Positions 24,787 to 33,535 are shown, numbered from the stretch's first letter. The stretch: 37,673 bases of DNA from Stercoripulliclostridium_A sp964480195 (GCA_964480195.1 CAYZOJ010000005.1:1-37673); one strand, 5' to 3'. Numbers and translations: made by a program. The notes: generated by a model from the sequence alone, not told the origin.

Positions 24787-26337
24787 CTACATAAATTCGA
24801 TGATATTGCCTTCTTCCGCCAACAGCTTCGCGTGTTCTTTGGTCGCGACGGCGTTCTTCTTCTCGGACTTAATCTTATAGATCATACCGAAAATCTGTAA
24901 GGCTATAAGCGGGGTCATCGCAACGAACGCAACCGTTCCGAAAGCGTCTGTCAAAATGTTTCCGCCGAGTGCCGAAACTCCGCCCATCGCAAACGGCAAC
25001 AGGAACGTTGCCGTCATCGGTCCCGACGCGACACCGCCCGAGTCAAACGCTATAGCCGTAAACAGTTTGGGAACGAAGAACGAAAGTCCTAAAGCTATGG
25101 CATATCCCGGAACAAGGAACCACCAAATAGATATTCCCGACGCCACTCTGACCATCGCAAGACCTACCGCGACAGCCATCGACGACGAAAGCACTATAAG
25201 CATAGTCTTGGAAGAGATAACGCCTCCCGTTATGTCCTCGACCTGACGATTGAGAACGTGAACCGCGGGTTCGGCAAGCACTATCGCGGCGCCGACCACC
25301 GCGCCGATTGGCACGACCAGCCACGGATTTATGCTTGCAAGTTTTGCGCCGAGCGCGGCGCCCGCGCTCATAAATCCGACGTTTGCCGAAGTCAAGAAAA
25401 TGGTAAGACCGAAATACGTATACAGTAAGCCCATCAAAATTCTTACCATACGTTTGAACGGCAAGCGCAACAACACTGCGTCGAAAATCAAAAAGAATAT
25501 CGCTATCGGAGCAAGCGCAATGCCGACTTCTTTAAAATAAGTGGGAAGCGCATTGATGTACGACATTATGACTTCGCCGAAATTGTTATAAACTATCATT
25601 TGGGAAGCTTCGGCTTCGGGCGTGGCTCTGTAAATAAGCCCGAGCGCGAGAACGGCTATAACCGGTCCTATCGAGCAAATGCCGACCATACCGAAAGAGT
25701 TGTCTTCAGAGTCCTTTGCGCCGTTACCGGCAACCGCCGAAACACCGACGCAGAGCGTAAGAATAAACGGAACCGTTATCGGACCCGTGGTAACTCCGCC
25801 GGAGTCGAATGCGAGGGGGATATATTCTTCGCCAACGAACACCGAAACGAGTGCCGCAAGCAAAAATACGATTCCGTAACAGACGACAAGCAGAATGTTG
25901 AGCGGTACTTTCAAAACTATCCTGAGCACCGCTATAAGCATGAACAGTCCTACGCCTACGCCGACCACGATTATCAATACCATACTCGGTATCGAGCTGA
26001 TTTGGGACGCCAAAACGTTAAGGTCGGGTTCCGCAACCGTAACTATTACGCCGACGATAAAGCATACAAGCAATATCGCCCACACCTTTCCCGTTTCGGT
26101 CGTCTTGGAGCCTATGTATCCGCCTATCGGCTCTATGGCGACGTCACTGCCTATCGTGTAAAGGAACATTCCTATAATAAGCAAAACCGCCCCTACTGCA
26201 AGAGAGGCGAAATTCAGCCCGGGCATTGCGTCTACCGCAAGCCCTACTACAAGCACTATTATAGTTACAGGAAGCACCGATACCAGCGCTTCCTTTAACT
26301 TTTGCATGAGATTACGTCTTGTTTCTTTTGCGAGCAA
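24787..26337 (-). CDS. DUF1538 membrane protein (internally duplicated)
   Basis: This 516-residue integral membrane protein has about 14 predicted helices arranged as two related halves: the signature FDSGGVTTGPITVPF occurs near residue 200 and again as FDSGGVASGPMTATF near residue 440. A further glycine-rich loop, EPIGGYIGSKTT, lies near residue 70. From memory, a DUF1538 pair (UmpAB) from a halophile has been reported as a Na+(Li+,K+)/H+ antiporter, so an ion-exchange role is possible but unproven here. The start is a TTG at 26337 with GGAGGAAT seven bases upstream; an internal ATG at 26307 has no such site. It lies two bases after the GPH symporter stop and is followed by two PII-like genes. 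Confidence 0.88.
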   Translation of the reverse strand: MLAKETRRNLMQKLKEALVSVLPVTIIVLVVGLAVDAMPGLNFASLAVGAVLLIIGMFLYTIGSDVAIEPIGGYIGSKTTETGKVWAILLVCFIVGVIVTVAEPDLNVLASQISSIPSMVLIIVVGVGVGLFMLIAVLRIVLKVPLNILLVVCYGIVFLLAALVSVFVGEEYIPLAFDSGGVTTGPITVPFILTLCVGVSAVAGNGAKDSEDNSFGMVGICSIGPVIAVLALGLIYRATPEAEASQMIVYNNFGEVIMSYINALPTYFKEVGIALAPIAIFFLIFDAVLLRLPFKRMVRILMGLLYTYFGLTIFLTSANVGFMSAGAALGAKLASINPWLVVPIGAVVGAAIVLAEPAVHVLNRQVEDITGGVISSKTMLIVLSSSMAVAVGLAMVRVASGISIWWFLVPGYAIALGLSFFVPKLFTAIAFDSGGVASGPMTATFLLPFAMGGVSALGGNILTDAFGTVAFVAMTPLIALQIFGMIYKIKSEKKNAVATKEHAKLLAEEGNIIEFM

Positions 26338-26339
26338 TT

Positions 26340-27896
26340 TTATTCCTCCGACTCGGTTTTAACTTCGGGCGAGATTACCGCCTCGGCTTCGGCTGACGCG
26401 CCTTCCGTCGCCAATTTGCGTTCGGCAATCTCTTTGCACATACTTTCGTACACAGGTTCGTCTATCTTGTAAAGCCAGATATAAAGTACGCCTGCAAGAC
26501 ATACGACTATTGCAGGAAGTACGGTCATACATAAGAGAAGAGCTGTCGTCTTGGATTCGGGCACCTCGGCTATAATGGCTGCGATGTTGGCGAGTTTTTC
26601 TTCCGTGGTAATCGTACCGAGGTTTGCAAGGTTTTCTTGCTCGGATATGGCGTTAGTCGTATCCGCTATACGGAGAACGGTAAGAATAATGGTGGTAACG
26701 CCCATTTGGAGCGCGCTACCCATCTTAGCCATAAACGGACGAAGCGAGAAGATTATACCTTCCTGACGTTCGCCGGTCTTCCACTCGTTGTACTCGACGG
26801 TGTTGGAAATGCTTATGGTGAGTACCATATAAATAGTGGTTTGACCAAGCATATAGAATACACCGCTTAATGCTATCGCATAGAAGTTGTTGACGAACAA
26901 GCCGAGAACCAACATAAGCGCGTATCCGAATACGACGAATCCCATCGAAATTTTGACAATCTGCTTTCTGTTAAATCTCTTGGAAAGTATGGGATAAAGT
27001 ATCATAAGCGCGCCGGCAATACCGCTTAACACACCGAACAACGATACCATCGCGCCTTCGTAACCGAAACGGAAGTATACAAAATACGTGGCAAGGCTGT
27101 TGGTGATAGCCGAACCGATATTGTATATGAGCATAACGATGGATACGCGTTGGAGCTGATCGTTACCGGCAAGTACCTTGAACATCTTTTTGAGAGGATT
27201 GTCGATCTTACCGGGCTTTTTGGGAGGCAACGGCTCTTCTTTTACTCTCAAGCAAGTAAAGAGCTGTGCCAAAATAAATACTACGCCGAATATGGCGGAA
27301 ATAACGATATATGCGGTTCTTGCGTTCCCGCCTATCGTGAGGTCGCCAGCGGTAAAGGTCGGAACGACTATAATGGCGATACCCGCGCCGAGACCGGCGG
27401 TAAGGTTTGCGATAGAAGAAAGCTTATCTCTGTCGCCCGCGTCCTTAGCAAGGGACGGGAGCATCGACCAGTAGCTTATATCGTTCATCGTAAACGTAAT
27501 GCTCCAGAAGATATACGCTATGGCATAGAAAATAATGAAATCTCTGCCTTGTAACGGCGCCCAGAACATAAAGAATACGAGTATCGCGTTGGTTACGGCA
27601 CCTATCAAAATCCACGGTTTGAACTTACCCCATTTGGTATGGGTAATTTCGATAATGCTTCCCATAATCGGGTCGTTCAACGCGTCGAATATACGACAGC
27701 ACATAATAATTACGCCGACTATTGCGAGCTGTTTGGTATCGACGCCCTTAGTGAACGTGATACAGCTGATCATATAGGTGTTAAAGAGCTGATACATCAT
27801 ATCACGCCCTATTCCGCCTAAGCTGAAGCCCCAAAGATTACGTTTTAACAAACCGCCCGGCAAAGTTGCGGAGCGTTCTTTTTTTTCGCGTGCCAT
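26340..27896 (-). CDS. GPH-family glycoside-pentoside-hexuronide:cation symporter
   Basis: This 518-residue MFS-fold sugar carrier of the MelB/LacS/XylP type has 12 predicted membrane segments. Early segments carry the family's FNDPIMGSI-like loop (ALNDPIMGSIIEITHTKWGKFKPW) and the SYWSMLPSLAKDAGDRDKLSS loop. It should import a disaccharide or glycoside with Na+ or H+. I chose the ATG at 27896, preceded by GGAGGGTG; an in-frame ATG 63 bases upstream lies inside the promoter. It is the first gene of a run with DUF1538, two PII-like genes and the exonuclease. The sugar cannot be inferred, though the GH3 enzyme and AraC regulator nearby make beta-glucosides possible. Confidence 0.93.
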   Translation of the reverse strand: MAREKKERSATLPGGLLKRNLWGFSLGGIGRDMMYQLFNTYMISCITFTKGVDTKQLAIVGVIIMCCRIFDALNDPIMGSIIEITHTKWGKFKPWILIGAVTNAILVFFMFWAPLQGRDFIIFYAIAYIFWSITFTMNDISYWSMLPSLAKDAGDRDKLSSIANLTAGLGAGIAIIVVPTFTAGDLTIGGNARTAYIVISAIFGVVFILAQLFTCLRVKEEPLPPKKPGKIDNPLKKMFKVLAGNDQLQRVSIVMLIYNIGSAITNSLATYFVYFRFGYEGAMVSLFGVLSGIAGALMILYPILSKRFNRKQIVKISMGFVVFGYALMLVLGLFVNNFYAIALSGVFYMLGQTTIYMVLTISISNTVEYNEWKTGERQEGIIFSLRPFMAKMGSALQMGVTTIILTVLRIADTTNAISEQENLANLGTITTEEKLANIAAIIAEVPESKTTALLLCMTVLPAIVVCLAGVLYIWLYKIDEPVYESMCKEIAERKLATEGASAEAEAVISPEVKTESEE

Positions 27897-27923
27897 AGCA
27901 CCCTCCGTAGTTTTTCTTAGTCT

Positions 27924-27952
27924 ATTGTAACATACGTACGCGCGTATTTCAA
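27924..27952 (-). promoter_or_regulatory. Promoter of the GPH-DUF1538-PII-PII-exonuclease operon
   Basis: On the minus strand TTGAAA (27952-27947), 17 bases, then TACAAT (27929-27924). The leader before the GPH start codon is about 20 bases. No other promoter was seen before any of the next four genes, whose junctions are 2, 9, -4 and 3 bases. Confidence 0.75.
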
Positions 27953-27980
27953 TAGGCAATTTTTTAATAATTCGTTCGAC

Positions 27981-28544
27981 CTATTCGAGCGACTCGGGAT
28001 TTTTGATTATGAAAAACGGAAGTGGCGGATCGCCTTTCCAGTTATTGAACGAGAGCTTCAAAACTTGATACTTATCGCTGTCGAGCGACGACAGGAACGG
28101 CAATATCTCGTCGCGTTCGCGGTAACCAGTCGCACCTCCCGAATAAACCGTAACCGTCATCAGTCCGCCGTCCACTAAAAGGTCAAGTCCCTCGCGAATT
28201 GCGGGAATACTGCTCTCGGGGGAAGTGAATATCGAGTGGTCCCCGCCCGGCAGATATCCTAAATTGAACATTATGCACTTTACGGATTTCTCGCTTGCAT
28301 ATTTATGCATATTGGCGTGGCTGTCAAGATATACCTCTCCTTTAAGTCCTCGGCTTTCGAGAAGTTTTTTTGTGCAAGCAACGGCATCCGACTGTATGTC
28401 GAATGCTATAACCTTACCCGTTTCTCCCACAAGTTCCGCTAAAAATGCGGTATCATAACCTCTTCCCGCAGTCGCGTCTATGCAGACGTCGCCTTCCGAA
28501 ACGAATTTTTTTACTGCTCCGTGTACGATTTTTAATGCGTTCAT
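27981..28544 (-). CDS. mnmM: tRNA (mnm5s2U34)-methyltransferase MnmM (YtqB family)
   Basis: This 187-residue SAM-dependent methyltransferase of the YtqB/MnmM family finishes the mnm5s2U wobble modification in tRNA of Gram-positives. The Rossmann motif I is DATAGRGYDTAFLAEL (about residues 22-37); motif IV reads IMFNLGYLPGGDH, specific for this family; TVYSGGATGYRERD follows. The ATG at 28544 has neither a good ribosome site nor a visible promoter; the upstream gene's terminator (28570-28595) lies just before it. An in-frame TTG at 28589 lies inside that hairpin and is rejected. Expression may come from partial read-through. Confidence 0.9.
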   Translation of the reverse strand: MNALKIVHGAVKKFVSEGDVCIDATAGRGYDTAFLAELVGETGKVIAFDIQSDAVACTKKLLESRGLKGEVYLDSHANMHKYASEKSVKCIMFNLGYLPGGDHSIFTSPESSIPAIREGLDLLVDGGLMTVTVYSGGATGYRERDEILPFLSSLDSDKYQVLKLSFNNWKGDPPLPFFIIKNPESLE

Positions 28545-28559
28545 ATTGTTGCGTCGAAA

Positions 28560-28595
28560 AACACCAAAAAGCCTCCTGCGACTCCGCAAGAGGCT
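28560..28595 (-). terminator. Rho-independent terminator between the TSCPD gene and mnmM
   Basis: An eleven-base-pair stem (28570-28580 with 28585-28595) with one mismatch and a four-base loop is followed on the minus strand by TTTTTGG. Confidence 0.7.
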
Positions 28596-28611
28596 CTACT
28601 CTGAAACTATA

Positions 28612-28866
28612 CTATTTGGACGCTTCGTACGCAAGACGCACGGCGTTCGCAAGTTGATCGGGACAAGACGTAGGTCTTCCGCCACAAGATATGCCTTTGC
28701 ATTTAGCTTCGACCTGTTCGACGGTCAAGCCCTCTACCAAACGCGAAATGCCTTGCAAATTGCCGTTGCAACCGCCGAGGAAGGATACTTTTTTGACGAC
28801 GTTACCGTCGAGTTCGACAGTTATTAACTGCGAGCAAGTGCCTTGCGTTTTATATGTGTATGTCAT
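28612..28866 (-). CDS. TSCPD-domain protein (TIGR03905 family)
   Basis: This 84-residue protein contains the TSCPD motif near its C terminus (GRPTSCPDQLANAV) and further cysteines in TCSQLI, GGCNGN and KCKGISCGG, plausible metal or redox ligands. The same domain occurs at the end of B12-dependent ribonucleotide reductases, but as a stand-alone protein its function is undetermined. I chose the ATG at 28866, eight bases after AAGGAG; the ATG at 28872 is too close to that site. Confidence 0.88.
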   Translation of the reverse strand: MTYTYKTQGTCSQLITVELDGNVVKKVSFLGGCNGNLQGISRLVEGLTVEQVEAKCKGISCGGRPTSCPDQLANAVRLAYEASK

Positions 28867-28892
28867 TATCATAACTCCTTGGATTTTTGATA

Positions 28893-28921
28893 ATTATACC
28901 ACGGAGCACAATATATTACAA
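28893..28921 (-). promoter_or_regulatory. Promoter of the TSCPD gene
   Basis: On the minus strand TTGTAA (28921-28916), 17 bases, then TATAAT (28898-28893). The -35 overlaps the stop codon of the upstream XRE regulator gene. Confidence 0.7.
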
Positions 28922-29944
28922 CTTTTCGGCTACAAAAAACGCAACTCCGCCATGCTCGACAAACCTTACGGTAAACGCGTCCGCCGTCATTTTAGGGTAT
29001 AACGAGGCACATTCGGATTTTAATTTGACGGTAAGCGTTTCGCCGTTCTGTTCGACGTCGTAATAGCCCGTCGCGACATAGAACGCTTTAAACTCGTCTA
29101 CCGCCGTCGTAATTGACGAACAACGCGTCGCCACTTCCTGCCCGTCCAAAATGCGATAGTTGCTCTTCCTCGAATTTGCCATATACATAAACGGCATAAG
29201 TACGGTACCGTAATCGTCTGCGCTTACGTACAGTTCGAATGCGGAGTCCGTTATCTCGACGCAGTTCGACGCCGTGCGTAAAACGTACATATCCGCGCGA
29301 CCACTTTGGTCTTTATAGAAGAAAACGAAACCGTCAAAACCTTCGTCGAGGTAAGTTTGAGCACCCGAAGAGATTATCGCATTTTTGACGTCGCCAAAAA
29401 GTTCTGCGGTTATCTTATTGCTTTTGAATATCGGCGTTATGCCGTACGCGTACATATCGCCCGCATTGATTTTAACCTTATACGGAAGTGCTATCGTATA
29501 CTTGTTTTGGTTGTTTAGGGGTACCAAACCTATCTGTTTGGTTTTCGACATTCCGTCTGACGGTGTAAATGCAATGCCGAAACACACCGATAACGCTATT
29601 ACTATAGCAAGAAAAATCGTACCGACGATTATAGCTGTTTTCTTAAATCTTGCCTTGCGACTTTTTATCTCCGCGTCGGATATCGCTATCGCCTCTCTGA
29701 CATACGGTTCGGCGTCTACGGTTGTATCCGAGCAAGCCCGCCTACCGTCTACGAGTTCCGCGATACTTATCCCGAGCGTTTCCGACAGCGGTTCCAATAA
29801 AGCTATATCGGGAAAAGACAATCCCCGCTCCCACTTACTAACGGCTTTATCCGTAACGCCTACCTCTTCTGCGAGCTCTGCCTGCGTAAGCCCTCGCGCT
29901 CTTCGCGCTTCGCATATAAGTGCTCCCGTTGCTTTTACGTCCAT
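28916..29944 (-). CDS. Membrane-anchored XRE-family regulator
   Basis: This 342-residue protein starts with a Cro/C1-type helix-turn-helix (about residues 5-65; LTQAELAEEVGVTDKAVSKWERG), then a single membrane helix (about 105-127, AIIVGTIFLAIVIALSVCFGIAF), then about 210 residues probably outside the membrane. This is a one-component sensor layout, with the signal read by the outer domain, of which I recognise no family. AGGAGG lies six bases ahead of the ATG. The promoter has an inverted repeat (ACCGAC and GTCGGT) around its -35, suggesting autoregulation (inference). Confidence 0.88.
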   Translation of the reverse strand: MDVKATGALICEARRARGLTQAELAEEVGVTDKAVSKWERGLSFPDIALLEPLSETLGISIAELVDGRRACSDTTVDAEPYVREAIAISDAEIKSRKARFKKTAIIVGTIFLAIVIALSVCFGIAFTPSDGMSKTKQIGLVPLNNQNKYTIALPYKVKINAGDMYAYGITPIFKSNKITAELFGDVKNAIISSGAQTYLDEGFDGFVFFYKDQSGRADMYVLRTASNCVEITDSAFELYVSADDYGTVLMPFMYMANSRKSNYRILDGQEVATRCSSITTAVDEFKAFYVATGYYDVEQNGETLTVKLKSECASLYPKMTADAFTVRFVEHGGVAFFVAEKL

Positions 29945-29968
29945 ATTGCGCCTCCTGTTTTTGTTTTT

Positions 29969-30008
29969 ATTCTAACACCGACCGAGATTTTGTCAATCGA
30001 CTGTCGGT
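29969..30008 (-). promoter_or_regulatory. Promoter of the XRE membrane regulator with inverted repeat
   Basis: On the minus strand TTGACA (29996-29991), 16 bases, then TAGAAT (29974-29969). ACCGAC at 29977-29982 and GTCGGT at 30003-30008 form an inverted repeat around the -35 box. Confidence 0.65.
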
Positions 30009-30028
30009 AGAATACAAACAATCGACAT

Positions 30029-30058
30029 AAAAAAGCTCCGCAGACTTGTCTGCGGAGC
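30029..30058 (-). terminator. Rho-independent terminator after the GH3 gene
   Basis: A perfect ten-base-pair stem (30035-30044 with 30049-30058) with a four-base loop is followed on the minus strand by TTTTTT. Confidence 0.9.
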
Positions 30059-30072
30059 CGTATCGTCAGGGT

Positions 30073-32651
30073 TTATGCCTGATACTTTTTGGTAAAGCCT
30101 TGTAGCAACTTCTTGAAACCGCCTTTGGTGCCGTTGCACATATCGAGGAGTCCATTAACAGACCACTGCGATACGATGCCTCCCGTAAAGCCCGAGAAAC
30201 TGCGGAGGGGCATATCGCGCACGGAACGAGTAATCATATCCGGGTTCTCGGTGCCGATTGCGACTATCTTACTTCCGAACACGAGAACGCCGAGTAAGAA
30301 TTTGCCGAAACCGTTGACCGCGCATTGCTCTACGCTGTTGTTGATGGTGAGTTCGCCCTTGCGGAACGGTGCGTTGCCCTCGAGAGGTCTTCCCAAAAGT
30401 TTTTCGTATTCCTCTGCGGAAATGCCCTCTTCGGGAAGAGTATAGTAACTCGGGGTGATTTCCCTATAATCGGGGCAAACGACTTCGGGACGAGCCGAGG
30501 TTACCTCTACGGTAGCGGTAAGACGAATATCTCTTGACGACGCGCCTACGAGGATATCGAATTCACCGCTCTCGATATGCCAATCGTTAATTTCGGTGTT
30601 GTAGTACGCAAACGCTCTCGAATCGAGTACGAACTCGACTTCTCTCGATTTGCCGGGCTCGATATATACTTTTTTGAAGCCTTTGAGCTCTTTGACGGGA
30701 CGGTATATCGTGCTTTCCTTATCGGCAACGTAAAGTTCGACGACTTCGGCTCCCGCAACTTGTCCTACGTTGGAAACGGTGCACTTTACGATAAGCGGAG
30801 TGCCTTCTTTTATCTTGTCTGCGGAAACGGAAATATCGGAGTATTCGAACTTAGTATAGGAGAGTCCGTGTCCGAACGGATACGCAACCTCTTTGTTTGC
30901 CTTATCGAAATAACGGTAACCTACGTATACGCCCTCTCTGTATTCGACGGAGCGCGGTCCCATCGGGAAGTATTTGGACGCGAGAGAATCCTCATTCTTA
31001 ACGGGGAAGGTTTCCGCAAGCTTACCGCTCGGGTTGACCAAACCGTAAATGACGTCGTATGCGCCCTCTCCGCCTGCCTGTCCGCCGAGATAAAGGTTGA
31101 GTATGGATTTAACTTGGTCTTTCCAGCTTCCGAGTTCTACGGGAGATCCGCCCGAAAGCACTACGACAACGTTCGGATTGACTTTGACAAGCTCGGTTGC
31201 GAGAAGCTCGTGCGACGACGGCATCTTCATATGAGTACGGTCGAAGCCCTCGCTTTCGTATGCGTCCGTAAGTCCGATAAAGAGAAGAACTACGTCCTTG
31301 CCTCTTGCGACGTTCTTTGCCTCTTCGATGAGTTTTGCGTTATAGCCGTCGCCTTTCAAGGAGTAACCGGGCGCGTATACGAACTCTTTGCCGTTTTCTT
31401 CCAACGCCTCGGTGAACGATACCGTCTTGGGTACGTTTATGTGACTGCTACCCGAACCTTGATAGCGGATTTCTTTTGCAAGAGTACCTATAACCGCGAC
31501 CGTCTCGCCGTCTTTGACGGGAAGGCATCCTTCGTTTTTGAGGAGTACCGCACCGTTTGCCGCCGCCTTGCGCGCTACCGCGTGATNNNNNNNNNNNNNN
31601 NNNNNNNNNNNNNNNNNNNNNNNNNNNNNNNNNNNNNNNNNNNNNNNNNNNNNNNNNNNNNNNNNNNNNNNNNNNNNNNNNNNNNNTCGTTTTTGAGGAG
31701 TACCGCACCGTTTGCCGCCGCCTTGCGCGCTACCGCGTGATGTTTATCGAACGCGACGGGTCCCGTCGTTTCGTTGGCTTTACGCTCGAACGCGAATTTT
31801 ATCATTCTGTAAACAACTCTGTCAAGGTCTTCCTCGGAGAGTTTTCCCGCCTTTACGGCTTTGATAATGTTCCTATCGTTCATTCCCCCGTTGCCGGGCA
31901 TTTCGAGGTCATTACCCGCCTTTACGGACTCTACGCGGTCGTTCATTCCGCCCCAGTCGCTGACGACGATACCCTTGAAGCCCCATTCCTCGCGTAAAAC
32001 TTCCGTAAGCATACGGCGGTTATCCGAGAGGTAGGTGCCGTTGAGTCTGTTGTAACTGCTCATTATCGTCGCGGGTTGCTCGGTTTTTACGATATGTTCG
32101 AACGCGGGAAGATAGATTTCTCTAAGCGTACGTTCGTCCACGACGGAATCTATGCACATACGAAGGTGCTCTTGATCGTTTGCGCAGAAATGCTTGACGC
32201 TGACGCCTATGCCGTTCTTCTGTACGCCGTGTACGTACGCGGCTCCCATTCTTCCCGCAAGGAAAGGATCCTCCGAAAGGTACTCGAAGTTTCTTCCGCA
32301 GAGAGGACTTCTTTTGATGTTTACGCCGGGTCCCAAAATCGTGGTAACGCCGAGAGAATGCGCTTCTTCCGCAAGTGCGGAACCGACTTCTTCTATGAGG
32401 TCTTTATCCCAGCTCGAAGCAAGAGTTACCGCGGTCGGGAAGCAAGTAGCCGTTTCCGCCGGGCGCATAACGTTTGTCGCCGAGCCTTGTTTTTCTTTAC
32501 GTATTCCGTTGGGTCCGTCACTCAACCATACGGCGGGAACGCCGAGCCTGTCTATTGCTTTGGTGAGCCAGAAAGTATCTCCGGAACAAAGGGACGCTTT
32601 TTCTTCGAGCGTCATTTGACTGAGTATATCGCGATATTTGTCTTCCGACAT
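30073..32651 (-). CDS. bglX: Glycoside hydrolase family 3 beta-glucosidase (split by an assembly gap)
   Basis: It releases glucose from the non-reducing end of beta-glucosides. The N-terminal (alpha/beta)8 domain shows GPNGIRKE, NFEYLSEDPFLAG, KHF (153-155) and SDWG with the nucleophile D232. After the gap come the (alpha/beta)6 sandwich, with LSGGSPVE, and a C-terminal fibronectin-III-like domain (FGHGLSYTKFEYS). No signal peptide, so it is cytosolic. A run of 100 N interrupts the reading, but the 55 bases on each side are identical; removing the N and one copy leaves exactly 2424 bases, an uninterrupted 807-residue frame. GGAGGT precedes the ATG. The AraC-type regulator is divergent, 122 bases away. 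The substrate and symbol are approximate. Confidence 0.9.
31532..31586. repeat. 55-bp direct repeat, copy 1, beside the assembly gap
   Basis: Bases 31532-31586 equal 31687-31741 exactly. The repeat lies in the GH3 gene and corresponds to two contig ends overlapping by one k-mer. Confidence 0.95.
31587..31686. other. Run of 100 N: scaffolding gap
   Basis: A round-numbered N run flanked by duplicated ends. It should be closed by collapsing the two copies; no sequence appears to be missing. Confidence 0.95.
31687..31741. repeat. 55-bp direct repeat, copy 2, beside the assembly gap
   Basis: Second copy of the 55-base duplication; see the copy at 31532-31586. Confidence 0.95.
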
Positions 32652-32673
32652 AAGTTAACCTCCACACGTGATA

Positions 32674-32765
32674 TGATAATTATACCAACCTTCGCCGAAC
32701 AATAATATCATTTTTCCGATATAATTATCATTTTACCGTTGTATTTATCAAGATTTAGGGTTATA
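32674..32765. promoter_or_regulatory. Divergent control region of GH3 and AraC-type genes
   Basis: A perfect 11-bp inverted repeat occurs as TGATAATTATA (32674-32684) and TATAATTATCA (32720-32730). TATCA pentamers occur at 32706, 32726 and 32746, exactly 20 bases apart, the spacing expected for AraC-family half-sites on one face of the helix. The GH3 -10 (TATAAT, 32684-32679, minus) overlaps the first arm; its -35 is poor, as in activator-dependent promoters. Confidence 0.55.
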
Positions 32766-32767
32766 AT
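32739..32767 (+). promoter_or_regulatory. Promoter of the AraC-type gene, start point at the ATG
   Basis: TTGTAT (32739-32744), 17 bases, TATAAT (32762-32767). Six bases separate the -10 from the ATG at 32774, and no ribosome site is present, so the mRNA should be leaderless. Confidence 0.65.
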
Positions 32768-32773
32768 GTTCGT

Positions 32774-33535
32774 ATGGATAAAAATGCTGTGGAATTGACT
32801 GTTTTGCCGGGTTCCGAAAACCCGGTTTTTACTCAACGCGAAAATCTCATCGCGCATACGTCGTACAGAGATGAAACGGCTTTCTTTTCATATCTCAAAT
32901 ACGGTATGACGGATAAAATAAAAGAATCTCTCGTCGGATTTACGCGTGCGGGACTTGTCGTCGGCAGGCTCTCGGACGACCCTCTCACTCAATGTAAATA
33001 TTGGTCGGTCTGTTGCATAACTCTCGGCACGCGCTACGCCATCGAAGGCGGATTGAACGAAATGACCGCTTTTAACCTTTCCGACAAACACATTCGCGCT
33101 GTCGACGCGCTTAATTCCACGCAAGAAATTACCGCTTATCTCGCAAACGCGGTAATCGAGCTTAGCGAACTCGTTCGCCTCAACGCGCGAAGCCGTTTCC
33201 CTACGCAAATTAAAAAGTGCCTCGAGTACATCGACATACATCTGCACGAGAACATTAAAATCGAAAACATCGCAAAAGAAGTTGGCTTTAACGCCGATTA
33301 TCTTTCCAAATACTTCCGAAAACACGTCGGAAAGTCTTTGACCGACTACATTACCGATAAAAAATTAGAGGAGGCTCGCGCGCTTATGATTAACGGCGCG
33401 GAACTCTCCTCTGTAGCTTATGCGCTGGGGTTTTGTTCCCAATCCTATTTTACCGCAAGATTCAAACGTAAGTACGGGATTACTCCCCTACGGTTTTTGA
33501 GAGAAACTCACGGCATCGGCGAAAACGCTATTTAA
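32774..33535 (+). CDS. AraC-family transcriptional regulator
   Basis: This 253-residue protein has an N-terminal sensing domain of about 145 residues with no recognised family and a C-terminal double helix-turn-helix (about 150-250): ENIKIENIAKEVGFNADYLSKYFRKHVG and the second unit LSSVAYALGFCSQSYFTARFKRKYGITPLRFLRE. It probably activates the divergent beta-glucosidase gene in response to a sugar. No ribosome site precedes the ATG, and a TATAAT six bases upstream suggests leaderless translation. The stop overlaps the convergent yqeY gene by eight bases. Confidence 0.92.
   Translation: MDKNAVELTVLPGSENPVFTQRENLIAHTSYRDETAFFSYLKYGMTDKIKESLVGFTRAGLVVGRLSDDPLTQCKYWSVCCITLGTRYAIEGGLNEMTAFNLSDKHIRAVDALNSTQEITAYLANAVIELSELVRLNARSRFPTQIKKCLEYIDIHLHENIKIENIAKEVGFNADYLSKYFRKHVGKSLTDYITDKKLEEARALMINGAELSSVAYALGFCSQSYFTARFKRKYGITPLRFLRETHGIGENAI

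Noticed and set aside
27897..27959. Upstream ATG of the GPH symporter
   Set aside because: It lies in the promoter; the ATG at 27896 has GGAGGGTG.
30073..32651. GH3 gene as two separate or broken genes
   Set aside because: The 55-bp duplication beside the N run shows one intact frame of 807 residues after collapsing the overlap.
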